DNA of 64,000 nt from Prosopocoilus inquinatus (lineage: Eukaryota > Arthropoda > Insecta > Coleoptera > Lucanidae), in the NCBI GenBank assembly GCA_036172665.1, contig CM069876.1:35619001-35683000 (forward strand), in the 5' to 3' direction. Under the pieces are notes generated by a model. That model searched no databases. It was not told where the DNA came from and saw only the letters and a program-made list of their open reading frames with translations. Shown piece after piece: positions 45,368 through 58,060 of the stretch (positions within the stretch are counted from its first letter, which is position 1; the number at the start of each line of letters is the position of its first letter). Made by a program: the position numbers and the translations under genes.

Positions 45368-46661
45368 CAGGGTTGGAAAAAAAACGTTTTTTTTTAAAGA
45401 ACAAAACTCCTGTTTATGTTTATTTTGTTTTAAACAGTTTTTTTTTTTGTTTAAAACATGTTTAAAATTGACCCTAAATTAAACATGTTTTAAACAAAAA
45501 AAACAGCTGTTTAAAACAACTTTTAACTGTTTAAATTGCCCTTATAGCTTACATAAAAAGATATATATTATTATTATTATTTGATATTTGTGTAAAAAGA
45601 AGAATTTATTAAAATTCGATCTCTAATTAAAAGAAAGATGAAAAGTTTGTAATGTTAGATTATGTACCCTTTTAAAAATAATGTATGTACTTTGATAATA
45701 ATTTAAATCATTTAAGGCAGAGCTTGATTTATTTAGGATCTACGGTCGCGGTGTTTTAAAAGATTTTCAAAGAAAGTATGAAGTATTTGGTATCAACATA
45801 CTGAGAAAAACATTCCCAATAAAAACTGAAATCAAATACAATCCAAAGAAATATTTTTTTTTTCAATTTACTTGATCGCATTAGAACTAAAATACATGAC
45901 TCGTGGCATTCAATACTGGAAAACAAAAATTTCAAATATGTAAAAACATGCAGGATGTTCCATTTAAAATAACAAAGTTGATATTACTTCCGGCGAAACC
46001 AAAAGTCCAGTAGGTATATATCTGAAATTTCAAATTAAATCTTTGTTTAATTCAGACAAATGAAACGATAACGTTAGAAATTGTTTAAACAGCGACATCC
46101 TACGATCATTTTTTGATCTAACATTGCATTATCATTGACAAATTCAAGCCAGTTTGCTACATAATAACTCATCCCGTAGCCCATAGTATGAACAGGGAAG
46201 CGGAGGACCCAGTATGTTTCAAAACTTAATGTAATAATAAAAGGTTAAATATTGAAAATAGTAATCAGTAATAATTAATGAATTGATTATAATCAATCTA
46301 ATGCAATTCAAATTTAGATCAAGTCAGAGCTACAGTGTAGTCATCACGTCATCAGCTCAGCCACGCATTGTCTACAATTATTAAAACAATTGATATGAGA
46401 ACAAAGTAAAGTTTAAAGTCAATCTGTCAGTGAAATACAGACCCTAAACAATTAAGTTCTGGTTCTGGTTACACAGTATTACGTTGCAAAAATAAAACAC
46501 ATATATCAAAAGTGATCTTTTTTAGCTTAAAAATAAAAAATGAATTTAAAACATTATCAAAAAAAACATGTTTAAAACAGATGGTATGTTTTTAATTCGG
46601 TGTTTTAAACATGTTTTAAACACTATGTTTTAAACAGTTTGTTTTAAACTTTCCAACCCGG
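45368..46661. mobile_element. Non-autonomous hAT-type element, 1294 bp
   Basis: The left end CAGGGTTGGAAAA and the complement of the right end CCGGGTTGGAAA are flanked by a perfect 8 bp duplication GGTGTATG (45360-45367 and 46662-46669). The subterminal regions hold nine copies of GTTTTAAAC or its complement: 45427, 45449, 45487 and 45509 at the left, and 46570, 46602, 46613, 46627 and 46641 at the right. These are likely transposase-binding words. The interior is AT-rich without a transposase frame, so it would need a helper element. Confidence 0.88.
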
Positions 46662-46669
46662 GGTGTATG

Positions 46670-47390
46670 TACCTAAAAGAGAGAGCCAAGAAATATATAT
46701 ATATACAGGTTGACCACTTTCAAACTAACCCGTAGTGGTTTCATAAAGAGTAAGAAAGAGCATATGACTCGCAGTAGTGTCAGAAAGAAAAAGCATTCCT
46801 GAGTAAGTAGATGGCAACCAAGTATTTTTTTTTGAGTTATTTTCTAAATTGAAAATTCTAAACGAATAATATTCCATCATTGTGCAATGTTTTGGTTGCT
46901 ACAGCAGAGAGACTCCTGCTCCGTCCAATTGAACAAATTTACATCCACGGAGCAGCTTATTTACGACCGTCAAATGCACTTTATTTCCGTTGCAAACGCG
47001 CACATCAAGGGCACACTTATTATAAACCGGTAGTGGCTACAAAGGTCGCCACTGCAAATAGCCTAAATCTCCTTGCCCGTTTCGAAATCCGATCACACCG
47101 CCTGCCTCCGTCCTTCTCTAAAACCAATATTTGTATTTCGCCTTCCAATCGTTTCATGTATTTATTTGCATCGTGTGTGTGTTGTATATTTTGGCCTAAC
47201 CTCGGCTAACGCGCTTCTGTTTCGCGTTCGATCGAAAATAAATATGACTGCGAGGTATTTTTATATTCCACTCGCCGTCCAAATAATTTCACACTTCCTC
47301 ATTTTTGCTCTACTTTGTAAGAACACCCAAACATTCACATTTAGAAATACGTAATGAAAACTTATTGAGAACACAACCAAAGAAAACCTG
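46670..47390. promoter_or_regulatory. GC-richer island with open frames, role unknown
   Basis: A short (AT)n run lies at about 46690-46706. From 46880 to 47300 the sequence is unique and richer in GC. Plus-strand frames (46880-47209 and 47073-47354) are open but match no family. TTTGCATCG and GGCTAACGCG-like words give it the look of conserved noncoding DNA. Confidence 0.25.
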
Positions 47391-50300
47391 GATGGTACTT
47401 AGGAAAGAAAAAGACGAGTATATAAGGTAAACCATAAGTTTCTGAAGATACGCGATGGTTTAAAGCTATTTTTCTTTCGAAGACGCCACTACCATTCTAT
47501 TTTCGTATTTAAGTTCTTCTCTATACCATATTAGGGCGAGAAGATCCAATTTCCCCATTGCTTTGTACCCCTTGCAAACCTAACCTATCTTCCTCTTTCT
47601 CTGCTCGATCTCCTAAATTTTCTTCCTTCCCCTTCTCGTCCTCTTTCTTCCATTATATTTGTATATTTCTTTCTGATTCCTTCAAATATGACGCCACCAT
47701 TCCACTTTGAGTGAAGAGCAAGTGCAACTTCAAGATGGCATAAAATGGCAATAAAATACAGAGATCCGATTTCTTCTTCTCTCAACTCCTTTAGTATTTT
47801 TCTCCTTTCCTTCTCGAAGTTCACTGTAATCACAACCATTTTCCACGGTTCCACTTTTCTTCTTGCTTACGCTATGGTTTTTGTATCCCTGAAACATATC
47901 TGACCCCTTCTTACATACATTCTTCCTCTAATACGTATTTCAATTTGGCTTAACAGCTTATGCTGCTATATGAAGATGCCGTTCCTCTCGTCCCATGCCC
48001 CTATTCTGTTAGCGTTTCAACTTGTACAGTCGCCATCAAGCTAATCGATACTGATTGACAGTTCTGTAACCCTTACTGCCAACGGTCAATATGGGCGAAG
48101 TTAGTTAGCTATCTAGCAAACAAGGAGAATCCGATTCATCCGTTTCTCTGTAACCTTCCCTAGCTTCCTAAGTCATCAACTGTCTTTTTTATTTTCTGCA
48201 TTCACTTTCATTTGTTGGTCTTACTATTCCCTTTCTCTTTTCTGAATTCTTATTTTTTCAAACGCCATCATCAATTTTCGGTATTGTCTGCATCTTTCTT
48301 CATTTAACCAATCTATTCTACTGTTCCCTTTTCTCCTTGCTTTCAGTAGAATTTAAGCGTGCTGCTTCCTGATCCAGTTCTCCTGAAGAGATTTCACCAC
48401 CCCTAGCCACCTTCTGTTTTCAATTTTTTTTAAATATCTTCGTTTGATTCAGATGCACTCTGACGCTTTCCAGACATTTTCTTCTTCTTGCTTTTAATAC
48501 AATTCCTGCGAACTTATTTTTTGATTTCGTCCTTCCAGTGTCCGATTCAATAGTCTCTTTCCCTAGCCTTCCTAAGCCTTCATTTTTCTGCATCCACTTT
48601 TATTTGGTCTTCCTATTCCCTATCTTTTTTCTGTATTTTTATTTTTTCTAATACCATCCTCTTTTCTTCTCAATTTTCCTTATTGTCGGCATCTTTCGTC
48701 ACTTAATTTACCCATTCTTCTTTTCCTTGTTTTTCTTGCTTTCTGTAGAATTTATGTGTGCTATGTCTACTCTGACGCCTTCCATACATTTTGTTTCTTC
48801 TTCTTCTTCTTGCTTTCAGTATAATTCCTGTGCACTTATTTTTCTGATTTTGTCCTTCCAGAGTGATCCGATTCATTAGTTTCTTCGTATCCTTCCTTAG
48901 CCTTTATTTGGTCTTACTATGTCCTATCTCATTTCTGTATTTTTATTTTTTCAAATGCCATTCTCTTCTCAATTTTCGTTATTGTCTGCATCTTTCTTCA
49001 CTTAACCAATCTGTTCTTCTTTTCCCTCTTCTCCTTGTTTTCGGTGGACTTTATGCGTGCTACTTCCTGATCATGTTCTCCTGAAGAGATCTCACTGTTC
49101 CCTGCCCCCGCCAGAGTGACCCTGGTCTGTCCTCTTTCTTTTAATTTTGGTTTCAAATCTCATTGTTCCATTCAGATTCTGTTCTATCTTTCAGACACTC
49201 ACTTGGTTAATTATGATTTTTAACAAACAATCAAAACCCCGAGCTTCCAAAGCCCCTTGTGAAGATGATAAGTCAAAAACAAGCGTGTCCTTCATTTTGG
49301 TTCTCTCTTTACCGTGCCCCTTCATCATGGCTTCCTGGTTCTTTCCGACCCTTTCAATGATTGTTTTCCTTTTTAATCTTTGTCATATTTTCCTTGCCTC
49401 ATTCGCATTTGTTCCCGTCACGTTTTTAACAATAATTATATTCAAAGCCCCAAACTTAACAATAACAAATTCGTTTTCTTATTTTTTCAACATTCTTTTA
49501 AATTATCCCGTGAGCCTTCACTAACTCTTTTAAGATTCATCTGTTACATTCTTTTCCATCTTCTTCTTGTCCCTACTACTGTTTCTGTGTTTCTTTTCAA
49601 AGCAATTCTTCCAACGTCTTGCTGTTTCATTTTTCAAACCTTGGCCCTCTCTTATTTCTGATCATTTCTACAATTATTTCTCTCATTTTTTAACATCCGT
49701 ACTTCATATATGCACTTTTTTTTCCTCTTCTTCTTCCTTCCAGTGCAATTTCTGACTCAAAGACCTTGGCTGTTCTCATTCTCTTAAGTTTGCTTTTAAA
49801 TGTCGCCGCCTGATTCAATTCAGATTCTGTTTAAAGCTTGCGGTACTTCACTCGTGTCAATTACGATCTTAAACAACCAATCAAAACTCCGAGCTTCCAA
49901 AGCACTTTTGAAGTTAATGAGTCAACAACAATGGCTTCAACTGTGCTTCTAATTTTGCTTCTTTCTTCACTGTGCCCGTTTAGAGCTTCCCTCTGTTCTT
50001 TGTGCTGCTTTTAATTTTTGGTTTGCTATCTAATCCTATATTATCTTTCCTTTGCTCCATTTGGACTTGTTCCAATCATGTTTATAACAGTTATTCAAAG
50101 CCCTAAACTCAAACTTCTTCTATCTTCACCGGGCTCTTTTAGAGATTCCTTCTGGTATCTTTTAATTTTTAATTTCCCTTTATTATCTTCTCCTTGCTTC
50201 ATTCGTATATGTTCCCATCATGCTTTTAACAGCTATTCAGAGTCCCAAACTCAAACTGTTTTTCATTTTGCTTCTCTCCTCCCAGCCCTCTTTAAAGGTT

Positions 50301-50640
50301 CCCTGTTCTTTCCACCCATTTCAATTATTGGTTTCCTTCCTGATCCTTTGTTAGGCCCAAAACTCCTTTAGCCCAAACTAAGTCGACATTAGCAGACTTG
50401 TTTCCTTATTTCTTCAACAGTCTCCTCACTTCTTCTTTTTAAGATCCAGCTGTTCCACTCTTTTCCTCTTCTTCTTGCCCCTTCCACTACTATTTTTGTA
50501 TTTCTTTCCGAGTTAATTGTTCCAACGTCTTGCTGCCTCATTTTACAAACTGTGAAACCCACATCCTCCATTATCTCTAAATCCTTCTCTTAATTCTTTC
50601 TCCTATTTGTTAACATCCGTCCCTGAAGCTTTCAAATATT
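47391..50640. repeat. Pyrimidine-rich degenerate tandem duplications
   Basis: The plus strand is strongly T/C-rich. Related phrases recur. GTCCGATTCA-like units start near 48128, 48541 and 48867, each leading into TTTCTTCAC/TTTAACCAAT and mostly ending in CTCCTGAAGAGAT. AAACAA.CAATCAAAAC.CCGAGCTTCCAAAGC recurs near 49220 and 49875. A CATTCG.AT.TGTTCCC..CA.G phrase recurs near 49401, 50055 and 50198. CCAACGTCTTGCTG recurs near 49610 and 50522. Open frames of 60-125 codons here are low-complexity by-products. Confidence 0.55.
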
Positions 50641-51060
50641 ATCGACGATAATGAAATACGATAAACATCTGGGCAGTTATCAAAAAGAGACAAAGAAAAT
50701 TGTGAGTTCCTTTAATTCAGCTTTGCTTCACCTTTTAAATTATGATTTATCTCGATGCTATAACTCAAAAGACAATTTATAAATGAAGAAACATATATAG
50801 TATACAGTGTCGTGTGTCCCTTACATAACACTCCCAGCTAAATCCGAACTCAATTTATGAGGACGTCAAGTCCTGGAGATGTCAGTGGAGATAAACAAAC
50901 GCGCCACGCTGCGAGAGCGGCCTTGAACTGCCGAAGGCGACTTAATTTGATCCTGACGACCGACGCCTGCAGCCATTAAATCGGAGCCCGTGAATTTCGC
51001 AATTCCTGTGCGGAAGAGAACTCTTGCAATTTTCATTTTAATTGGCCGGTACTTCACGTA
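50641..51060. promoter_or_regulatory. GC-richer island (about 50860-51060)
   Basis: A compact unique segment holds GATAA, GCCATTAAATC and TTTTAATTGGCC words. It contrasts with the pyrimidine-rich repeats on its left. No coding match was found. Possible conserved noncoding element. Confidence 0.22.
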
Positions 51061-52264
51061 ATTGAGACACTGAAATCCGTTCGTTAGGAATTATAGGAAT
51101 TTAAGGAGAATGCTTGTACGCTTGGCGAAATATTGGCTTTTAATGCAGAGAGAAGCGGAAAGAGATCAGAAGCAGAAAAATTCCGTCAATTGAGACCAGG
51201 CCACCATAGCTTACTAAAAACAGAGGAGTGGGGCGCAGTTCAATCTTAGTCTTCGGGACTGAGCTGCTTCCTTTTCCAAACCTGGCCTGGTCTTTCAAGT
51301 AGGCACTCGGAAATGGTTCCAGTTCCATTTTGCATCTCTAATTGAAACCCCTATGTAAGGAGATTTTGAAAAAACCGTTAGAGTATAGCACAAGCTGACC
51401 AAGTTGGGCTTGAGCAATGGAATGAAGAAGTTTATCGCAATCTAGTAGTATATGTGTGCTAAGTAATCAAGGTTAAGGTGTGGTCTGCCAAAAAACTCCT
51501 TAATTCATGTGCCTCTTCACTTCTTCCTTTCTAAATATGTTTAAAACATCCTTTAGACTTTCATGGACGCCTGTATGTACCAGGAAACCAAGTATTAAGT
51601 GACTAAGACTTTGGAAATTAATAGCCTCAGGTTAATACTGTCAGATCTTCTCTTGATTGGAGCTTTTCTGGACACCTGTGTTTTCCACCAGGAAGCCAAG
51701 TATTAAATGATCGAGGAATTACTATTACGCGACCTTCACGTCAATGTTTACTACAATTAAATCTCATCGTTCGCCAGCGTGTTTACCGGGCGAAGTTTGC
51801 TAATAAAAATTTATCGTTCGGATCCAGCCTATGAATGACGGCCAACGAGTAAACGGTGCATACTGATGTAGAAAAATTACGCTTTCTGCGTCATCTAAGT
51901 CGCCGCCGTGAATCACTCGTTTTCTATTCGAAACCGTTCGAGTTATTTACTCCAATTCCAGAAGGCGCTGCTCACTTCATCGGAGGGAGAAAAATAGGAC
52001 GGGAAGAATTTTTTTTTGTTTGTTTCGGATTATGGTTGGTTTGTGTGGGTCGAACGTTTGGTTTATGCATCATGGCACATTGTGGACAAAACTATGATCA
52101 AAACAAACTGAGATGGACAAGTGGGTGGACGAGTGGGTAGATGAAAAAGCATATAAAATAAGCATTCGTTTATTAGCAAACTAACGAGTACATTTAGAGA
52201 AGATTATCCTTAAAGAAGAAAGACAGATCCCAATTTGCATTTTCAGAAATGTTTTAATATTAAA
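51061..52264. other. Noncoding DNA, no gene recognised
   Basis: A near-duplicate phrase occurs at about 51560-51600 and 51665-51705 (GGACGCCTGT or GGACACCTGT, then ACCAGGAA.CCAAGTATTAA), a short diverged tandem duplication. The 94-codon plus-strand frame at 51856-52140 matches no family. Confidence 0.35.
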
Positions 52265-52279
52265 TTAGGTTAGGTTAGG
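52265..52279 (+). repeat. Three TTAGG units
   Basis: (TTAGG)3, the canonical insect telomere unit, occurs here as a very short interstitial run. Confidence 0.9.
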
Positions 52280-52309
52280 CCAACTCATAGGAGTCTTTAA
52301 TCTCTTTCA

Positions 52310-52565
52310 TCCCTAAATCCGAAGGAAAAGGGAAGACCAAAGTTTTCTCAATTGTGATTTTTAAACTTTTACAGCTGACTTCAAGAGACCAATTAAAGCG
52401 CGCGAAAACGGATGATACTGACTAGCCCCTAAATCTGGGGAGGGACCAAAGAAATCTTCAAGTTTCCTTGATGTTGCTAGTGTTTAATGCAAGAGACCAA
52501 TTAAGAAGCACAAAAACAGAAGACCAAAGGAATTTTCAAGTCTCCTTGACTAGTATCTTAAGACT
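52310..52565. repeat. Degenerate tandem repeat, period about 110-120 bp
   Basis: CAAGAGACCAATTAA is present near 52383 and 52491. TAAATC.G..G...GGGA..ACCAAAG occurs near 52314 and 52431, and a GACCAAAGGAATTTTCAAG echo near 52522. Confidence 0.6.
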
Positions 52566-53217
52566 AGCTGTGATGGAGTAACAACCCGAAACACACATCC
52601 GTTGCTTACTTGAATAAAAAAAAATGCATTATTTGAAAGACCATCCCCGTGACACCAGATTAATAACATCAAGGAGTCAGGAAAACCCTTTCACCGAGGG
52701 CGCTTGCAAAACTCGTTTGGGGTTGCTGTACCTCAAAAGACTTCACGGTAAGAACTGACGATGATTAAATCAGACTTCTCTTATTCAATGAATTAACATC
52801 GCAAGCTATAGTACTTCCGTTATAAATTTGGAGTCGGTGTGAATGTAAAGGTCAGCCTAAATGTCACAGCTATAAACATCGAAAACAAGCTTCTCTGCGC
52901 GCGTCGAGAAATCCACAGGTGGAAGGAAGGTGATTTATTCTCTCGAAGCCATCCCAGTCGAAAAACATTTTTTTTTGTGTTCGAGACATCATCACACGCA
53001 TGCATTTGATTGCAATGCAACAAAACGTATCGATTTTCCAAAACAAGAAGAGCGTACGCGCTGTGATGTACGTGCATATGACGTAGTTCAGAGATAAATA
53101 ACTTTTGCTACAAAAGTAAAGACGATGATTTAATTCAAATGTAAACAACTTGTATTTTAGAAGCCAATTACTTGTTTGCCAAGAATTCCAGCTCGTTAGG
53201 TTTTGTTGTTGTACACA
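52566..53217. other. Noncoding DNA, no gene recognised
   Basis: Minus-strand frames at 52820-53148 overlap in different phases and match no family. Confidence 0.35.
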
Positions 53218-54015
53218 TGCAGACGAAAATAGCGTTGCACTTAGAGCCCACCGGATTCAGTATGGCTCAGAAGAGCGTCGACAGATTTCATCAAAAGGTG
53301 AATTGCTGATTAAGACCTCCAACAATGGATTAAAGGTCAAAGTGCTTACGTAAGAGTCGAAGAAGAATCAAATCAAAAGACGCCAAAGCCAAAAATTGGG
53401 GGTTCAGACCTACATCCTGACGAAAGTAGCGTTGCATTTAGAGCCCACCGGATTCAGGATGGCTCAAAAGAGCGTCGACAGATTTCGTCAAAAGGTGAAT
53501 TGCTGATTAAGACCTCCAACAATGGATTAATGTCAAAAGGTTTAGGTAAGAGTCAAAGAAGAATCAAATCAAATGTTGGCAAAGCCAAAAAATGGGGGTT
53601 TGGACCTGCATCTAGACGAAAATAGAGTTGCATTTAGAGTCCAACGGATTCAGGATGGCTCAGAAGACCCTCGATAGATTTCATCAAAAGGTGAATTGCT
53701 CATTAAGACCTCCAACAATGGATTAAAGGTCAAAAGGCTTACGTAAGAGTCAAGAAGAATCAACTTCATCAAATTATGGCAAAGCCAAAAATTGGGGGTT
53801 TAGATCTGCATCCAGACGAAAATGGCGTTGCATTTAGAGTCCACCGGATTCAGGATGGCTCAGGAGAGCCTCGACAGATTTCATCAAAAGGTGAATTGCT
53901 GATTAAGACCTCCGACAATGGAATAAAGGTCAAAAGACTTACTTACGTAAGAGTCAAAGAAGAATGAAATTAAATGACGGCAAAGTCAAAAATTGGGGGT
54001 TTAGACCTGCATTTT
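53218..54015 (+). repeat. Tandem array, four units of 196-200 bp
   Basis: GTTGCATTTAGAG-type phrases recur at about 53231, 53428, 53624 and 53824. Each unit carries CCACCGGATTCAGGATGGCT, CAAAAGGTGAATTGCT, ATTAAGACCTCCAACAATGG and GCCAAAAATTGGGGG. The last unit stays open and reads VAFRVHRIQDGSGEPRQIS then KGELLIKTSDNGIKVKRL. The first unit keeps the same phrases, but the unit spacing is not a multiple of three, so no continuous repeat protein is encoded. No family is recognised. Confidence 0.88.
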
Positions 54016-54949
54016 AGATAGCAATAAGTTTTTTACTGACTGCTTCTCTTCTCTGTCAAATCACTATGCAACCTTTTCATGTCTCATTTCTATGTCTGCT
54101 GCAATGAACATTGTAGTAAGAAGAGTTATTCCTAGAATCTCTATCCTTCTAATTTGTGTCTTTCATCATCAGAGGCAATAAGAAATGGGTTAATCCAAAA
54201 GCCAAAACAAACAAATAGAAGAAGATAAATTTCTTCGCAGCCTTTCCTACCAACTATCTTCTTTTCTTCTTTTTGATACTACCAGAATTTTTATGATCCT
54301 TCCTTTTCAAATGGATGTACAAAAACATGATTAAAAAAAAGATTACAAACGAATATGAACGTTCTTTTCTTTTTTTCAACCTCTGCACAGTTTGAAATAA
54401 GAAAAGCAAAATGCAATGGTAAAAGGAGAAGAATCAATACAAATGAATTTGAATGAATGAATCATTTCTTTCGTTCATTCATAACTCTTCCCTAGTTTCT
54501 TTCCAATTCCTGCCAATCTTTAATTTTGGTTTCTTTTACTTCTTGCTTCTACTACCTTTAGTGTTCCTCTTTCATTTTCGTTTTACTAACATATATTTAA
54601 AAAACAAACGTCCAATGTTCAAAGTATTACTCAGTCAGATCGTCGTCTGACAAAGTTCTTCAGCCACCACTCAAAGACAACATTATAAGTCCTTCTGTTA
54701 ACATTAATGAATAATTCATTTACTACATCATAGTTGATTTGGCGAAGAAAAATCAATAATAGAGGAAGATAAACCAGGAGGAGACTAAGAGGAGACCCAA
54801 TTAGGTTAAAGGACAGCAGAGGAAAAGTTGACTCTGTTCGATATGTCTTTATGCTTCCGTCTTCTTTGCGCATTTTTTTACTTCACATTTTCCATCCTTA
54901 GCTTACGCTTCAATATTTCCGTCGTATTCGTCATTCGCATGTGTCTTTC
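54016..54949. other. T-rich noncoding DNA, no gene recognised
   Basis: Only low-complexity short frames are present on both strands. Confidence 0.35.
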
Positions 54950-55801
54950 AGTTTTGCTATCACCAAACTTTGGTGTTCTACTATCTGGTTGCATGTCATA
55001 CTAAAATCTTTCTTTGCCATCAATGCTTCCCTTACAGGCCTTATTTATGTACTCTTCTCTCTTTTTATCTTGTATTTACTGCATCAGTTGCCGTTTTTTG
55101 GTCGTATTTGTCATTTACTTCAATGCAACTTTACCTCTTTGAGTTCATTGCTTACCTCATAGTACACATTTTTTTTCATTTGACTTATTACTCCTATGTA
55201 TTCAATTTGATTTCTTTCCATTTGCCAGACTTGCATTTAGTTGGTGTTCTTACAAGTAATATGATCTGCCTTCGTTGTTATCACTGCTTCCATTATAGGA
55301 CCTACTCATATACTTTTTCTTCCTTTCCTAGCTTTCTTCTCTTCCTTTCCTTCCTTCCTTCTATTTCTTTCTTTCCTTCTTTCTCTTCCTTTCTTTCCTT
55401 CCTTCTCTTCCTTTCTTTCCTTCCTTCCTTCTCTTCCTTTCTCTCCTTCCTTCCTCTTTTATCTTGGTTTTACTGGATCATTTGCTGTTATGATTGTAGC
55501 TTGAGAAGGACACTTTCTTCATTTGGCTTCCTACATTTCGGTTTTTCGTTTAACTTCTTTTCTTTGCAATTTAGTTCTTTGCTTTCGTCACCTTCTGTTT
55601 TTACCATCTGCTTCCAATTCTCTTTCTGTATCCGTGCCATCCATTTCCTTAAATTTGGTTCATAAGAGGTTGCATTTTTTCGCCTGTTCTATTTACTCGC
55701 TTCCTTTTCGTCAATTTTGTTTTTTTTTCCTCGTTTGCAGCTGTCACACAGTCATTCTAAACTTTTCTCTAATAACCATCCAGATGTCCTTAACCGATTA
55801 A
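54950..55801. repeat. Pyrimidine-rich duplication with (TTCC)n expansion
   Basis: A TTCC/CTTT microsatellite occupies about 55318-55455. Flanking phrases are diverged copies of one another: TGCTTCC..TACAGGCCTTAT near 55024 against TGCTTCCATTATAGGACCTA near 55286, and TTTTATCTTG.TTTTACTG.ATCA near 55062 and 55459. The 231-codon plus-strand frame is the longest in the window, but it is Ser/Phe/Leu-rich translation of this low-complexity DNA, not a credible gene. Confidence 0.7.
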
Positions 55802-56129
55802 CAACAAAACTGGGGTAGAAATACATCTTTAAACTTAAACGCTAATCAGACTTGGATACTTTCAAAGCATCGCATCGTCGGCGTCGGATTTCACTTGTAC
55901 ATGATTCTCTGATTTCGAAACTTTTTCAGAATAATAATATGTGCTGTGAATCAAGTTTCCAAATTGGACTTTTCTTCACAACATTATCCGGAAGTTATCT
56001 GAACGGAATAATTGTAGTACTTGTAATAAGTGTATGTATAATTTGTTACCTTCTACTTAGAAGGAGAGGACCAAGTATAATTTCTTGTGAGAGAGGCAGA
56101 TGCCGCACAAAACAGTGTAAGTAGCATCT
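55802..56129. other. Noncoding DNA, no gene recognised
   Basis: A 90-codon plus-strand frame (55852-56124) contains one hydrophobic stretch (LNGIIVVLVISVCIICYLLL) followed by basic residues. No family is recognised and there are no clear splice or promoter signals, so it is left unassigned. Confidence 0.25.
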
Positions 56130-57443
56130 GGAAAATTTCCTTCTTTTACTTCGTGAATCACTCTGTAGATTGCTCTCCGAGTCTGAGCTTTCAAAGCAAC
56201 ACAGTTTTAACATTGCATAAGTTCTCTTCAGTTTTAAATTTCAGTTAGCTAGGCCACAACTAAACCCCTGAGAAAAGAGAGAGCGAACTTTATCCATCCA
56301 AACGTTCAACCAATATTTGGTTTAATTAAATGCATTGGATTCTAATTGCCTTGCCCTCTACATCACGCACTCAGAAGCAACTTCTGATTGATTCAATGGT
56401 TCCTCTGTTCGATGCGGGCGGTGCATGACTTCTTCCAATTAAAGAAAAGCGAACAAATGTTGTTGAATCCATTGGACTCGAGCCGGTTTACCATCCATAT
56501 CCATCCTTCATTCACAGTCGCTTTGTCTTATTTCAGATCCAAATCGCCGGGTTTCACTTTCCTTTAATGTTTGATGAGTTACTTCTTAACTCCTTCCATT
56601 GAAACGAAGAGGAACCAACGCTTGGTTTTATTGGATCCGTTGGATCACTGATTGTTCCGCCCCTTTTCTTTTCTTTGTTCAGGAATGCCGCGTATTGTTT
56701 AAAAACAATTGAACTCTTTCATCCAAACTTTCGCCAATATTTGGTTTCACTGTATCCACTGCACTCTTTTATCTATCCATCACTCAGAAATACCTTGCGT
56801 TACCTTTGTTAACCAATTAAGTCGCTGGGTTTCGCTTGCTTTCAAATGCTCGATGAGCTACTTAACTTCTTCCATTGAAACGAAGGCGAACCTGTAGTCA
56901 GTTTTGTTGAATTTTTTTCTTTTTTACGTTCAGGAATGGCTCGTCTTGTTTGAAAACAATTGAATCGCTTACTTTCCTCTTCCAACCAAACCTCAGCCAA
57001 TACTTGGTTTCATTGGTTTCACTTGAGTTGCACTGGTTTGTCTGTCTTCTCTTTCTTTCACTCATAAACGTCTTGCCTTACCTTTTTAACCAATCAAATG
57101 CTTCCTCTGTTCAGTAAGGTTTGAATTTGTATTTAAACAAAGGCTGGTTACTCTTCTCTGTCCTTCATTTACAGTCGCCATGTCTCGTTTCAAATCAATT
57201 AAGTCGCTGGGTTTCACTTTCCTTCAAATGTTCGTTGATGAGCTACTTGACTTCTTCAATCGAAACGAAGGGGAACTTATGCTTGGTTTTATTAAATACA
57301 TCGAGTCTCTGGTTGTTCCTCTTCTCTTCTCTTTGTTTAGGAACGCCTCGCCTCGTCTTATCTCAAATCAATTAAATCGCTTTACTTTCCTCCAATTTTT
57401 CAATGAGGTATACGCTTTTCGCCATTTAAGGAACGGACCATAG
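56130..57443. repeat. Degenerate tandem repeats, spacing about 276 and 385 bp
   Basis: ATTGAAACGAAG-type phrases occur near 56599, 56875 and 57258, preceded by GATGAGCTACTT-like words and followed by GTTCAGGAA.G.C or TTTAGGAACGCC. CCAATATTTGGTTT-type and AATTAAGTCGCTGGGTTTC phrases recur as well. One unit stays open (57180-57443) and reads ELLDFFNRNEGELMLGFIKY, but it matches no family. Confidence 0.55.
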
Positions 57444-58060
57444 TATAAACTTTTTTGCAGCAATCAGTAAGTTGTAGATTAGGACTACACAGATTGGTGG
57501 TGTACTAGTGTAGTTTGGACCAAATCTCTTAATATGCAAGATAAGTGAAATGCAACAGCTCTCTCCGAACTATTGGAATTTTCCATTCCAAGCTGATCTT
57601 TGCATAGGATTTAGTGGTGGCAATTTTTTTTGTGATTCCACATTGTAAGTATCGTGTCGGTTTCTCGACGAACATCAAGCGCAGATAGTATTTTTATCAC
57701 CGGGGTCGTTCGCGAATTATCAGAGCGCACAATTTTTGCTGCAGATGATTCCACGGCGGCGAAAAAAAGCGCTGCAAGATAACCCCGAGGACGTATCACG
57801 CTGACACGCCGAAACGAGCGCTCAGCCTCGAAAGTACATCATGGGCAGAGTTCAACACCCCGGCCGGTCATTCGAAATTTCTTTCGGGTGATTACGTCGT
57901 TATATAATTAGAGCCGGTGCGCAGCTAGATAATGCGCTTGCCAACAAGATCGAAACGATTGTGTTGATGTATAAATAGGAAGCGAGTTTGAAAGCGAGAA
58001 ATTTGAAAAATTCCTGGTGCTAATATACTCTCTCGCCCGCGTATGTCAACGCACAGGGAC
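57444..58060. promoter_or_regulatory. GC-rich island (57610-57960), possible conserved element
   Basis: This is unique, CpG-containing sequence with words such as GCGAATTATC, GATTACGTCG and TATATAATTAGAG. A CATTGTAAGTATC donor-like site lies near 57640 on the plus strand, without a supporting exon. A minus-strand 62-codon frame has a hydrophobic start but no known family. Confidence 0.28.

Noticed and set aside
54970..55665. Longest open frame in the window (231 codons, plus strand)
   Set aside because: It is Ser/Phe/Leu-rich translation of a T/C-rich duplicated segment containing a (TTCC)n microsatellite, with no start context, splice signals or family resemblance.
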